From Viola odorata (taxonomy: Eukaryota; Streptophyta; Magnoliopsida; Malpighiales; Violaceae): a DNA stretch of 64,000 nucleotides. Under the pieces are notes generated by a model. That model had not been told where the DNA came from. It worked only from the letters and a program-made list of their open reading frames with translations, and searched no databases. The stretch covers positions 57,326,304 to 57,390,303 of the forward strand of contig OY829537.1 in the NCBI GenBank assembly GCA_963691705.1, written 5' to 3'. Shown piece by piece: positions 36,001-49,700 of the stretch. Each line of letters starts with the position of its first letter. Positions within the stretch are counted from its first letter, which is position 1. Made by a program: the position numbers and the translations under genes.

Positions 36001-39000
36001 ATCGTGTATTTAATGTTGTGTTTGGTCACGTCCGCACAGTCGTCTGATAATGTTGTGTCAGGTCACGTCCGCACATGTTGTCTGTTAGGCGTTGTGAAAG
36101 GTCACGTCCCCACATCATGTTGTTAATGTTGTGTCAGGTCACGTCCACATATGTCGTCTGATAATGTTGTCTGGTCACGTCCGCACATGTCATCTCTTAA
36201 GCGTTGTGAAAGGTCACGTCTCTACATCGTGTTGTTAATGTTGTGTCTGGTCACGCCCACACATGTCGTCTGATAATGTTATTTCTGGTCACGCCCGCGC
36301 ATGTCATCTCTTAAGCGTTGTGAAGGGTCACGTCCCCACCTCATGTTTTTAATGTTGTGTCTTGTCACGTTTGCACAGTCGTCATATAATGTTGTGTCTG
36401 GTCATGTCTGCACATGTTGTCTGTTAAGCGTTGTGAAGGGTCACTTTCCCACATTGTGTATTTATTGTTGTGTTTGGTCAGGTACGCACATGTCGTCTGA
36501 TAATGTTGTGTCTGGTCACGTCCGCACATGTTGTCTGTTAAGGGTTGTGAAGGGTCACGTCCCCACATCATGTTTTTAATATTCTGTTTGGTCACGTCCG
36601 CACAGTCGTTTGATAATGTTGTGTCTAGTCACGTCCGCACATATTGTTTGTTAAGCGTTTTGAAGGGTCACGTCCGTACATGTTGTCTGTTAAGGGTTTT
36701 GAAGGGTCACGTCCCTACATTGTGTTTTTAATGCTGTGTCTGGTAACGTCCGCACAGTCGTCTGATAATGTTGTCTGGTCACGTCTCTACATCGTGTTGT
36801 TAATGTTGTGTCTGGTCACGCCCACACATGTCGTCTGATAATGTTATTTCTGGTCACGCCCGCGCATGTCATCTCTTAAGCGTTGTGAAGGGTCACGCCC
36901 GCACAGTCGTCTGATAACGTTGTGTCTGGTCACTTCCGCACATGTTGTCTGTCAAGCGTTGTGAAAGGTCACGTCCCCACATCGTGTTGTTAATGTTGTG
37001 TCTGGTCACGTCCTCATATGTCGTCTGGTAATGTTGTGTCTGGTCACGTCCGCACATGTCATCTCTTAAGCGTTGTGAACGGTCAGGTCCCCACATCGTG
37101 TTTTCAATGCTATGTCTAGTCACGTCCGCACAGTCGTCTGATAATGTTGTGTCTGGTCACTTCCGCACATGTTGTCTGTTAAGCGTTGTGCAGGGTCACG
37201 CCCTCACATAATGTTTTCAATGGTGTGTTTGGTCACTTCCGCACATGTCGTCTGATAATGTTTTGTCTGGTCATGTCCGCACATGTTGTCTGTTAAGCGT
37301 TGTGAAGGGTCACGTCCCCACATCGTGTTCTTAATGTTGTGTTTGGTCACGTCCGCACATTCGTCTGATAATTTTGTGTCTGGTCACGTATGCATCTGTT
37401 TTCTGTAAAGTGTTGTGAAAGGTCACGGCCCCACATCGTGTTGTTAATGTTGTGTCTGGTCACGTCCACACATGTCGTCTAATACTGTTGTGTCTGCTCA
37501 CGTCCGCATATATCGTCTGTTAAGCGTTATGAATGGTCACGTCCCCACATCGTGTTTTTAATATTGTGTCTGGTCACGTCCGCACATGTCATCTCTTAAG
37601 CGTTGTGAAGGGTCACACCCCCACATCGTGTTTTTAATGGTGTGTTTGGTCACGTCCGCACAGTCGTCTTATAATGTTGTGTCTGGTCATGTCTGCACAT
37701 GTTGTCTGTTAAGCGTTGTGAAGGGTCACGTCCCCACATTGTGTTTTTAATGTTGTGTCTCATCACGTCCGCACAGTCGTCTGATAATGTTGTGTCTGGT
37801 CACTTTCGCACAGTCGTCTGATAATGTTGTGTCTGGTCACTTTCGCACATGTTGTCTGTCAAGCGTTGTGAAGGGTCACGTCCCCACATCGTGTATTTAA
37901 TGTTGTGTTTGGTGAGGTACGCACATGTCGTCTGATAATGTTGTGTCTGGTCACGTCCGCACATGTTGTCTGTTAAGCGTTGTGAAGGGTCACGTCCCCA
38001 CATCATGTTGTTAATGTTGTGTCAGGTCACGTCCACATATGTCGTCTGATAATGTTGTGTCTGGTCACGTCCGCACATGTCATCTCTTAAGCGTTGTGAA
38101 AGGTCACGGCCCCACATCGTGTTGTTAATGTTGTGTCTGGTCACGTCCACACATGTCGTCTGATAATGTTGTGTCTGGTCACGTCCGCATATATCGTCTG
38201 TTAAGCGTTATGAAGGGTCACGTCCCCACATCGTGTTTTTAATATTGTGTCTGGTCACGTCCGCACATGTCATCTCTTAAGCGTTGTGAAGTGTCACGCC
38301 CCCACCTCGTGTTATTAATGTTGTGTCTGGTCACGTCCGCACATGTTGTCTGTTAAGCGTTGTGAAGGGTCACGTCCCCACATCGTGTTTTTAAAGGTGT
38401 GTTTGGTCACGTCCGCACAGTCGTCTGATAATGTTGTGTCTGGTCACGTCCGCACATGTTGTCTGTTAAGCGTTGTGAAGGGTCACGTCATCACATCGTG
38501 TTTTTAATGGTGTGTTTGGTCACGTCCGCACAGACGTCTGATAATGTTATTTCTGGTCACGCCCGCGCATGTCAATCCTTAAGCGTTGTGAAGGGTCACG
38601 TCCCCATATCATGTTTTTAATGTTGTGTCTGGTCACGTCTGCACAGTCGTCATATAATGTTGTGTCAGGTCACGTCCGCACATGTTGTCTGTTAAGCGTT
38701 GTGAAAGGTCACGTCCCCACATCGTGTTGTTAATGTTGTGTCTGGTCACGTCCACACATGTCGTCTGATAATGTTGTGTCTGGTCACATCCGTACATGTC
38801 ATATCTTAAGCATTGTGAAGGGTCATGTCCGCACAGTCGTCTGATAATATTGTATCTGGTCAGTTCCGCACATGTTGTCTGTTAAGCGTTGTGAAGGGTC
38901 ACGTCCCCACATCGTGTTTTTAATGGTGTGTTTGGTCACGTCCGCACAGTCGTCTTATAATGTTGTGTCTGGTCATGTCTGCACATGTTGTCTGTCAAGC

Positions 39001-39240
39001 ATTGTGAAGGGTCACGTCCCGACATCGTGTATTTAATGTTGTGTTTGGTCAGCTACGCACATGTCGTCTGATAATGTTGTGTCTGGTCACGTCCGCACAT
39101 GTTGTCTGTTAAGCGTTGTGAAGGGTCACGTCCCCACATCATGTTGTTAATGTTGTGTCAGGTCACGTCCACATATGTCGTCTGATAATGTTGTGTCTGG
39201 TCACGTCCACACATGTCATATCTTAAGCGTTGTGAAAGGT
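33100..39240. repeat. Displaced segmental copy of about 15.56-21.93 kb
   Basis: The match has an offset of 17542 up to about 35315 and 17315 afterwards, because this copy has lost 227 bp, two trimers. It ends near 39240, where GTGAAAGGTCACGG replaces GTGAAAGGTCACGTCTC. Past that point it resembles the sequence after the third 3026-bp unit, at about 27.9 kb. It therefore holds one 3026-type unit where the other locus holds three. Confidence 0.78.
35305..35330 (+). repeat. Junction of a 227-bp (two-trimer) deletion
   Basis: To the left, TGTCAAGTCACGTCCGCAC matches 17758-17776. To the right, ATGTTGTCTG and then GCGTTGTGCAGGGTCACG match from about 18004. The source has 227 bp, or 113 plus 114, between them. 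The join falls in the shared text GTCCGCACATGTT, as expected for homologous exchange between neighbouring B subunits. Confidence 0.8.
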
Positions 39241-39382
39241 CACGGCCCCACATCGTGTTGTTAATGTTGTGTCTGGTCACGTCCACACATGTCGTCTGAT
39301 AATGTTGTGTCTGGTCACGTCCGCATATATCGTATGTTAAGCGTTATGAAGGGTCAGGTCCCTACATCGTGTTTTTAATATT

Positions 39383-42261
39383 GTGTCTGGTCACGTCCGC
39401 ACATGTCATCTCTTAAGCGTTTTGAAGGGTCACCTCCCCACCTTGTGTGTTTTAATGTTGTGTCTGGTCACGTCCGCACAGTCGTCTGATAATGTTGTGT
39501 CTGGTCACGTCCGCACATATTGTCTGTTAAGCGTTATGAAGGGTCACGTCCCCACATCGTGTTTTGAATATTGTGTTTGGTCACGTCCGCACAGTCGTCT
39601 GATAATATTGTGTCTGATCACGACCGCACATGTTGTCTGTTAATCGTTGTGAAGGGTCACGTCCCCACATCATGTTATTAATACTGTGTCTAGTCACGTC
39701 TACACAGTCCTCTAATAATGTTGTGTCAAGTCACGTCCGCACATGTTATTTGTTAAGCGTTGTGAAAGGTCACGTCCCCACATCGTGTTGTTAATCTTGT
39801 GTCTGGTCACGTCCTCATATGTCGTCTGGTAATGTTGTGTCTGGTCACGTCCGCACATGTCATCTCTTAAGCGTTGTGAACGGTCACGTCCCCACATCGT
39901 GTTTTCAATGCTATGTCTAGTCACGTCCGCACAGTCCTCTGATAATGTTGTGTCTGGTCACTTCCGCACATGTTGTCTGTTAAGCGTTGTGCAGGGTCAC
40001 GCCCTCACATCGTGTTTTCAATGGTGTGTTTGGTCACTTCCCCACATGTCGTCTGATAATGTTTTGTCTGGTCACGTCCGCACATGTTGTCTGTTAAGCG
40101 TTGTGAAGGGTCACGTCCCCACATCGTGTTCTTAATGTTGTGTTTGGTCACGTCCGCACATTCGTCTGATAATTTTGTGTCTGGTCACGTATGCGTATGT
40201 TTTCTGTTAAGTGTTGTGAAAGGTCACGGCCCCACATCGTGTAGTTAATGTTATGTCTGGTCACGTCCACACATGTCGTCTGATTATGTTGTGTCTGGTC
40301 ACGTCCGCATATATCGTCTGTTAAGCGTTATGACGGGTCACGTCCCCACATCGTGTTTTTAATATTGTGTCTGGTCACGTCCGCACATGTCATCTCTTAA
40401 GCGTTGTGAAGGGTCACACCCCCACATCGTGTTTTTAATGGTGTGTTTGGTCACGTCCGCACAGTCGTCTTATAATGTTGTGTCTGGTCATGTCTGCACA
40501 TGTTGTCTGTTAAGCGTTGTGAAGGGTCACGTCCCCACATTGTGTTTTTAATGTTGTGTCTCGTCACGTCCGCACAGTCGTCTGATAATGTTGTGTCTGG
40601 TCACTTCCGCACATGTTGTCTGTCAAGCGTTGTGAAGGGTCACGGCCCCACATCGTGTATTTAATGTTGTGTTTGGTCACGTCCGCACAGTCGTCTGATA
40701 ATGTTGTGTCAGGTCACGTCCGCACATGTTGTCTGTTAGGCGTTGTGAAAGGTCACGTCCCCACATCATGTTGTTAATGTTGTGTCAGGTCACGTCCACA
40801 TATGTCGTCTGATAATGTTGTCTGGTCACGTCCGCACATGTCATCTCTTAAGCGTTGTGAAAGGTCACGTCTCTACATCGTGTTGTTAATGTTGTGTCTG
40901 GTCACGCCCACACATGTCGTCTGATAATGTTATTTCTGGTCACGCCCGCGCATGTCATCTCTTAAGCGTTGTGAAGGGTCACGTCCCCACCTCATGTTTT
41001 TAATGTTGTGTCTTGTCACGTTTGCACAGTCGTCATATAATGTTGTGTCTGGTCATGTCTGCACATGTTGTCTGTTAAGCGTTGTGAAGGGTCACTTTCC
41101 CACATTGTGTATTTATTGTTGTGTTTGGTCAGGTACGCACATGTCGTCTGATAATGTTGTGTCTGGTCACGTCCGCACATGTTGTCTGTTAAGGGTTGTG
41201 AAGGGTCACGTCCCCACATCATGTTTTTAATATTCTGTTTGGTCACGTCCGCACAGTCGTTTGATAATGTTGTGTCTAGTCACGTCCGCACATATTGTTT
41301 GTTAAGCGTTTTGAAGGGTCACGTCCGTACATGTTGTCTGTTAAGGGTTTTGAAGGGTCACGTCCCTACATTGTGTTTTTAATGCTGTGTCTGGTAACGT
41401 CCGCACAGTCGTCTGATAATGTTGTCTGGTCACGTCTCTACATCGTGTTGTTAATGTTGTGTCTGGTCACGCCCACACATGTCGTCTGATAATGTTATTT
41501 CTGGTCACGCCCGCGCATGTCATCTCTTAAGCGTTGTGAAGGGTCACGCCCGCACAGTCGTCTGATAACGTTGTGTCTGGTCACTTCCGCACATGTTGTC
41601 TGTCAAGCGTTGTGAAAGGTCACGTCCCCACATCGTGTTGTTAATGTTGTGTCTGGTCACGTCCTCATATGTCGTCTGGTAATGTTGTGTCTGGTCACGT
41701 CCGCACATGTCATCTCTTAAGCGTTGTGAACGGTCAGGTCCCCACATCGTGTTTTCAATGCTATGTCTAGTCACGTCCGCACAGTCGTCTGATAATGTTG
41801 TGTCTGGTCACTTCCGCACATGTTGTCTGTTAAGCGTTGTGCAGGGTCACGCCCTCACATAATGTTTTCAATGGTGTGTTTGGTCACTTCCGCACATGTC
41901 GTCTGATAATGTTTTGTCTGGTCATGTCCGCACATGTTGTCTGTTAAGCGTTGTGAAGGGTCACGTCCCCACATCGTGTTCTTAATGTTGTGTTTGGTCA
42001 CGTCCGCACATTCGTCTGATAATTTTGTGTCTGGTCACGTATGCATCTGTTTTCTGTAAAGTGTTGTGAAAGGTCACGGCCCCACATCGTGTTGTTAATG
42101 TTGTGTCTGGTCACGTCCACACATGTCGTCTAATACTGTTGTGTCTGCTCACGTCCGCATATATCGTCTGTTAAGCGTTATGAATGGTCACGTCCCCACA
42201 TCGTGTTTTTAATATTGTGTCTGGTCACGTCCGCACATGTCATCTCTTAAGCGTTGTGAAG
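39383..42261. repeat. Second displaced copy of the 17.4-20.3 kb block
   Basis: It matches 17417 to about 20295 at an offset of 21966 (for example 18986 with 40952). Its later part, from about 40065, also repeats 35414-37610 at an offset of 4651. It ends near 42261, where AAGGGTCACACCCCC is replaced by AAGGGTCACGTCCCC and the sequence passes into a block like that at 38.9 kb. The counterpart in the second large copy is 50672-53550. Confidence 0.72.
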
Positions 42262-44739
42262 GGTCACGTCCCCACATCGTGTTTTTAATGGTGTGTTTGG
42301 TCACGTCCGCACAGTCGTCTTATAATGTTGTGTCTGGTCATGTCTGCACATGTTGTCTGTCAAGCATTGTGAAGGGTCACGTCCCGACATCGTGTATTTA
42401 ATGTTGTGTTTGGTCAGCTACGCACATGTCGTCTGATAATGTTGTGTCTGGTCACGTCCGCACATGTTGTCTGTTAAGCGTTGTGAAGGGTCACGTCCCC
42501 ACATCATGTTGTTAATGTTGTGTCAGGTCACGTCCACATATGTCGTCTGATAATGTTGTGTCTGGTCACGTCCACACATGTCATATCTTAAGCGTTGTGA
42601 AAGGTCACGGCCCCACATCGTGTTGTTAATGTTGTGTCTGGTCACGTCCACACATGTCGTCTGATAATGTTGTGTCTGGTCACGTCCGCATATATCGTAT
42701 GTTAAGCGTTATGAAGGGTCAGGTCCCTACATCGTGTTTTTAATATTGTGTCTGGTCACGTCCGCACATGTCATCTCTTAAGCGTTGTGAAGGGTCACGT
42801 CCCCACCTCGTGTTATTAATGTTGTGTCTGGTCACGTCTGCACAATCGTGTGATAAAGTTGTGTCTGGTCACGTCCGCACATGTTGTCTGTTAAGCGTTG
42901 TGAAGGGTCACGTCCCCACATCGTGTTTTTAATGGTGTGTTTGGTCACGTCCGCACAGTCGTCTGATAATGTTGTGTCTGGTCACTTCCGCACAGTCGTC
43001 TGATAATGTTGTGTCTGGTCACTTCCGCACATGTTGTCTGTCAAGCGTTGTGAAGGGTCACGTCCCCACATCGTGTATTTAATGTTGTGTTTGGTCAGGT
43101 ACGCATATGTCGTCTGATAATGTTGTGTCTGGTCACATCCGCACAAGTCATCTCTTAAGCTTTGTGAAGGGTCACGTCCGTACAGTCGTCTGATAATGTT
43201 GTGTCTGGTCACTTCCGCACATGTTGTCTGTTAAGCGTTGTGAAGGGTCATGTCCCCACATTGTGTTTTTAATGTTGTGTCTCGTCACGTCCGCACAGTC
43301 GTCTGATAATGTTGTGTCTGGTCACTTCCGCACAGTCGTCTGATAATGTTGTGTCTGGTCACTTCCGCACATGTTGTCTGTGAAGCGTTGTGAAGGGTCA
43401 CGTCCCGACATCGTGTATTTAATGTTGTGTTTGGTCAGGTACGCACATGTCGTCTGATAATGTTGTGTCTGGTCACGTCCGCACATGTTGTCTGTTAAGC
43501 GTTGTGAAAGGTCACGTCCCCACATTGTGTTTTTAATGTTGTGTCTCGTCACGTCCGCACAGTCGTTTGATAATGTTGTGTCTGGTCACTTCTGCACAGT
43601 CGTCTGATAATGTTGTGTCTGGTCACTTCCGCACATGTTGTCTGTCAAGCGTTGTGAAGGGTCACGTCCCCACATCGTGTATTTAATGTTGTGTTTGGTC
43701 AGGTACGCACATGTCGTCTAATAATGTTGTGTCTCGTCACGTCCGCACATGTTGTCTGTTAAGCGTTGTGAAGGGTCACGTCCCCACATCATGTTGTTAA
43801 TGTTGTGTCAGGTCACGTCCACATATGTCGTCTGATAATGTTGTGTTTGGTCACGTCCGCACATGTCATCTCTTAAGCGTTGTGAAAGGTCACGCCCCCA
43901 CATCGTGTTGTTAATGGTGTGTTTGGTCACTTCCGCACATGTCGTCTGATAATGTTATGTCTGCTCACGTCCCCACATCATATTTTAAATGCTCTGTCTG
44001 GTCACGTCTGCACAGTCGTCTGATAATATTGTGTCAGGTCACATCCGCACATGTTGTCTGTTAGGCGTTGTGAAAGGTCAGGTCCCCACAACATGTTGTT
44101 AATGTTGTGTCAGGTCACGTCCACATATGTCGTCTGATAATGTTGTGTCTGGTCGCGCCTGCACATGTCATCTCTTAAGCGTTGTGAAAGGTCACGGCCC
44201 CACATCGTGTTGTTAATGTTGTGTCTGGTCACGTCCACACATGTCGTCTGATAATGTTGTGTCTGGTCACGTTCGCATATATCGTCTGTTAAGCGTTATG
44301 AAGGGTCATGTCGCCACATCGTGTTTTTAATATTGTGTCTGGTCACGTCCGCACATGTCATCTCTTAAGCGTTGTGAAGGGTCACGCCCCCACCTCGTGT
44401 TATTAATGTTGTGTCTGGTCACGTCCGCACAGTCGTGTGATAAAGTTGTGTCTGGTCATGTCCGCACATGTTGTCAGTTAAGCGTTGTCAAGGGTCATGT
44501 CCCCACATCGTGTTTTTAATGGTGTGTTTGGTCACGTCCGCACAGTCGTCTGATAATGTTGTGTCTGGTCACTTCCGCACAGTCGTCTGATAATGTTGTG
44601 TCTGGTCACTTCCGCACATGTTGTCTGTCAAGCGTTGTGAAGGGTCACGTCCCCACATCGTGTATTTCATGTTGTGTTTGGTCAGGTACGCACATGTCGT
44701 CTGATAATGTTGTGTCTGGTCACATCCGCACATGTCATC

Positions 44740-44770
44740 TCTTAAGCTTTGTGTCTGGTCACGTCCGCAT
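44740..44770 (+). repeat. Recombinant subunit joining C-type start to B-type core
   Basis: Here CTTAAGCTTTGTG is followed directly by TCTGGTCACGTCCGCATAT instead of AAGGGTCACG, so a C subunit turns into a B subunit at the shared TTGTG. The same junction is at about 56035 and 59007, carried by the 11,289-bp and 2973-bp duplications. Confidence 0.75.
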
Positions 44771-45439
44771 ATATCGTCTGTTAAGCGTTATGAAGGGTCA
44801 GGTCCCCACATCGTGTTTTTAATATTGTGTCTGGTCACGTCCGCACATGTCATCTCTTAAGCGTTGTGAAGGGTCACGCCCCAACCTCGTGTTATTAATG
44901 TTGTGTCTGGTCACGTCCGCACAATCGTGTGATAAAGTTGTGTCTGGTCACGTCCGCACAAGTCATCTCTTAAGCTTTGTGAAGGGTCACGTCCGTACAG
45001 TCGTCTGATAATGTTGTGTCTGGTCACTTCCGCACATGTTGTCTGTTAAGCGTTGTGAAGGGTCATGTCCCCACATTGTGTTTTTAATGTTGTGTCTCGT
45101 CACGTCCGCACAGTCGTCTGATAATGTTGTGTCTGGTCACGTCCGCACAAGTCATCTCTTAAGCTTTGTGAAGGGTCACGTCCGTACAGTCGTCTGATAA
45201 TGTTGTGTCTGGTCACTTCCGCACATGTTGTCTGTTAAGCGTTGTGAAGGGTCATGTCCCCACATTGTGCTTTTAATGTTGTGTCTCGTCACGTCCGCAC
45301 AGTCGTCTGATAATGTTGTGTCTGGTCACTTCCGCACAAGTCATCTCTTAAGCTTTGTGAAGGGTCACGTCCGCACAGTCGTCTGATAATGTTGTGTCTG
45401 GTCACTTCCGCACAGTCGTCTGATAATGTTGTGTCTGGT

Positions 45440-45475
45440 CACGTCCGCACATGTTGTGTCTGGTCACGTCCCCAC
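45440..45475 (+). repeat. Recombinant B/C subunit with internal loss
   Basis: CGTCCGCACATGTTGTG runs into TCTGGTCACGTCCCCACATC. A B subunit enters a second subunit whose left half is A/B type and right half C type. The pair is shorter than two normal subunits. It is repeated at about 56729. The join lies in the shared TGTTGTG. Confidence 0.72.
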
Positions 45476-46702
45476 ATCATGTTGTTAATGTTGTGTCAGG
45501 TCACGTCCACATATGTCGTCTGATAATGTTGTGTCTGGTCACGTCCACACATGTCATATCTTAAGCATTGTGAAAGGTCACGGCCCCACATCGTGTTGTT
45601 AATGTTGTGTCTGGTCACGTCCACACATGTCGTCTGATAATGTTGTGTCTGGTCACGTCCGCATATATCGTATGTTAAGCGTTATGAAGGGTCAGGTCCC
45701 TACATCGTGTTTTTAATATTGTGTCTGGTCACGTCCGCACATGTCATCTCTTAAGCGTTGTGAAGGGTCACGCCCCCACCTCGTGTTATTAATGTTGTGT
45801 CTGGTCACGTCCGCACAATCGTGTGATAAAGTTGTGTCTGGTCACGTCCGCACATGTTGTCTGTTAAGCGTTGTGAAGGGTCACGTCCCCACATCGTGTT
45901 TTTAATGGTGTGTTTGGTCACGTCCGCACAGTCGTCTGATAATGTTGTGTCTGGTCACTTCCGCACAGTCGTCTGATAATGTTGTGTCTGGTCACTTCCG
46001 CACATGTTGTCTGTCAAGCGTTGTGAAGGGTCACGTCCCCACATCGTGTATTTAATGTTGTGTTTGGTCAGGTACGCATATGTCGTCTGATAATGTTGTG
46101 TCTGGTCACATCCGCACAAGTCATCTCTTAAGCTTTGTGAAGGGTCACGTCCGTACAGTCGTCTGATAATGTTGTGTCTGGTCACTTCCGCACATGTTGT
46201 CTGTTAAGCGTTGTGAAGGGTCATGTCCCCACATTGTGTTTTTAATGTTGTGTCTCGTCACGTCCGCACAGTCGTCTGATAATGTTGTGTCTGGTCACTT
46301 CCGCACAGTCGTCTGATAATGTTGTGTCTGGTCACTTCCGCACATGTTGTCTGTGAAGCGTTGTGAAGGGTCACGTCCCGACATCGTGTATTTAATGTTG
46401 TGTTTGGTCAGGTACGCACATGTCGTCTGATAATGTTGTGTCTGGTCACGTCCGCACATGTTGTCTGTTAAGCGTTGTGAAGGGTCACGTCCCCACATTG
46501 TGTTTTTAATGTTGTGTCTCGTCACGTCCGCACAGTCGTTTGATAATGTTGTGTCTGGTCACTTCTGCACAGTCGTCTGATAATGTTGTGTCTGGTCACT
46601 TCCGCACATGTTGTCTGTCAAGCGTTGTGAAGGGTCACGTCCCCACATCGTGTATTTAATGTTGTGTTTGGTCAGGTACGCACATGTCGTCTAATAATGT
46701 TG

Positions 46703-49700
46703 TGTCTGGTCACGTCCGCACATGTTGTCTGTTAAGCGTTGTGAAGGGTCACGTCCCCACATCGTGTTCTTAATGTTGTGTTTGGTCACGTCCGCACATT
46801 CGTCTGATAATTTTGTGTCTGGTCACGTATGCGTATGTTTTCTGTTAAGTGTTGTGAAAGGTCACGGCCCCACATCGTGTAGTTAATGTTATGTCTGGTC
46901 ACGTCCACACATGTCGTCTGATAATGTTGTGTCTGGTCACGTCCGCATATATCGTCTGTTAAGCGTTATGACGGGTCACGTCCCCACATCGTGTTTTTAA
47001 TATTGTGTCTGGTCACGTCCGCACATGTCATCTCTTAAGCGTTGTGAAGGGTCACACCCCCACATCGTGTTTTTAATGGTGTGTTTGGTCACGTCCGCAC
47101 AGTCGTCTTATAATGTTGTGTCTGGTCATGTCTGCACATGTTGTCTGTTAAGCGTTGTGAAGGGTCACGTCCCCACATTGTGTTTTTAATGTTGTGTCTC
47201 GTCACGTCCGCACAGTCGTCTGATAATGTTGTGTCTGGTCACTTCCGCACATGTTGTCTGTCAAGCGTTGTGAAGGGTCACGGCCCCACATCGTGTATTT
47301 AATGTTGTGTTTGGTCACGTCCGCACAGTCGTCTGATAATGTTGTGTCAGGTCACGTCCGCACATGTTGTCTGTTAGGCGTTGTGAAAGGTCACGTCCCC
47401 ACATCATGTTGTTAATGTTGTGTCAGGTCACGTCCACATATGTCGTCTGATAATGTTGTCTGGTCACGTCCGCACATGTCATCTCTTAAGCGTTGTGAAA
47501 GGTCACGTCTCTACATCGTGTTGTTAATGTTGTGTCTGGTCACGCCCACACATGTCGTCTGATAATGTTATTTCTGGTCACGCCCGCGCATGTCATCTCT
47601 TAAGCGTTGTGAAGGGTCACGTCCCCACCTCATGTTTTTAATGTTGTGTCTTGTCACGTTTGCACAGTCGTCATATAATGTTGTGTCTGGTCATGTCTGC
47701 ACATGTTGTCTGTTAAGCGTTGTGAAGGGTCACTTTCCCACATTGTGTATTTATTGTTGTGTTTGGTCAGGTACGCACATGTCGTCTGATAATGTTGTGT
47801 CTGGTCACGTCCGCACATGTTGTCTGTTAAGGGTTGTGAAGGGTCACGTCCCCACATCATGTTTTTAATATTCTGTTTGGTCACGTCCGCACAGTCGTTT
47901 GATAATGTTGTGTCTAGTCACGTCCGCACATATTGTTTGTTAAGCGTTTTGAAGGGTCACGTCCGTACATGTTGTCTGTTAAGGGTTTTGAAGGGTCACG
48001 TCCCTACATTGTGTTTTTAATGCTGTGTCTGGTAACGTCCGCACAGTCGTCTGATAATGTTGTCTGGTCACGTCTCTACATCGTGTTGTTAATGTTGTGT
48101 CTGGTCACGCCCACACATGTCGTCTGATAATGTTATTTCTGGTCACGCCCGCGCATGTCATCTCTTAAGCGTTGTGAAGGGTCACGCCCGCACAGTCGTC
48201 TGATAACGTTGTGTCTGGTCACTTCCGCACATGTTGTCTGTCAAGCGTTGTGAAAGGTCACGTCCCCACATCGTGTTGTTAATGTTGTGTCTGGTCACGT
48301 CCTCATATGTCGTCTGGTAATGTTGTGTCTGGTCACGTCCGCACATGTCATCTCTTAAGCGTTGTGAACGGTCAGGTCCCCACATCGTGTTTTCAATGCT
48401 ATGTCTAGTCACGTCCGCACAGTCGTCTGATAATGTTGTGTCTGGTCACTTCCGCACATGTTGTCTGTTAAGCGTTGTGCAGGGTCACGCCCTCACATAA
48501 TGTTTTCAATGGTGTGTTTGGTCACTTCCGCACATGTCGTCTGATAATGTTTTGTCTGGTCATGTCCGCACATGTTGTCTGTTAAGCGTTGTGAAGGGTC
48601 ACGTCCCCACATCGTGTTCTTAATGTTGTGTTTGGTCACGTCCGCACATTCGTCTGATAATTTTGTGTCTGGTCACGTATGCATCTGTTTTCTGTAAAGT
48701 GTTGTGAAAGGTCACGGCCCCACATCGTGTTGTTAATGTTGTGTCTGGTCACGTCCACACATGTCGTCTAATACTGTTGTGTCTGCTCACGTCCGCATAT
48801 ATCGTCTGTTAAGCGTTATGAATGGTCACGTCCCCACATCGTGTTTTTAATATTGTGTCTGGTCACGTCCGCACATGTCATCTCTTAAGCGTTGTGAAGG
48901 GTCACACCCCCACATCGTGTTTTTAATGGTGTGTTTGGTCACGTCCGCACAGTCGTCTTATAATGTTGTGTCTGGTCATGTCTGCACATGTTGTCTGTTA
49001 AGCGTTGTGAAGGGTCACGTCCCCACATTGTGTTTTTAATGTTGTGTCTCATCACGTCCGCACAGTCGTCTGATAATGTTGTGTCTGGTCACTTTCGCAC
49101 AGTCGTCTGATAATGTTGTGTCTGGTCACTTTCGCACATGTTGTCTGTCAAGCGTTGTGAAGGGTCACGTCCCCACATCGTGTATTTAATGTTGTGTTTG
49201 GTGAGGTACGCACATGTCGTCTGATAATGTTGTGTCTGGTCACGTCCGCACATGTTGTCTGTTAAGCGTTGTGAAGGGTCACGTCCCCACATCATGTTGT
49301 TAATGTTGTGTCAGGTCACGTCCACATATGTCGTCTGATAATGTTGTGTCTGGTCACGTCCGCACATGTCATCTCTTAAGCGTTGTGAAAGGTCACGGCC
49401 CCACATCGTGTTGTTAATGTTGTGTCTGGTCACGTCCACACATGTCGTCTGATAATGTTGTGTCTGGTCACGTCCGCATATATCGTCTGTTAAGCGTTAT
49501 GAAGGGTCACGTCCCCACATCGTGTTTTTAATATTGTGTCTGGTCACGTCCGCACATGTCATCTCTTAAGCGTTGTGAAGTGTCACGCCCCCACCTCGTG
49601 TTATTAATGTTGTGTCTGGTCACGTCCGCACATGTTGTCTGTTAAGCGTTGTGAAGGGTCACGTCCCCACATCGTGTTTTTAAAGGTGTGTTTGGTCACG

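Larger units (their letters stand above)
35414..46702. repeat. 11,289-bp tandem duplication, first copy
   Basis: Comparison at many points shows the sequence from 35414 repeated from 46703 at a constant offset of 11,289 bp. Shared private variants include CGTCTAATACTG (37478 and 48767), CACGTCATCACATCG (38484 and 49773), CGATTATG-like GATTATGTTG (40283 and 51572) and the CAGACGTCTG palindrome. The only difference I noticed is G at 45707 against A at 56996. The length is about 299 subunits. Confidence 0.88.
42490..46702. repeat. 2973-bp higher-order repeat, first series
   Basis: The copies start near 42490 and 45463 at an offset of 2973 (42982 with 45955, 43322 with 46295). The second copy is cut short by the 11,289-bp duplication join. 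A small difference is AAGCGTTGTGAAAGG at 42593 against AAGCATTGTGAAAGG at 45566. Confidence 0.8.
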
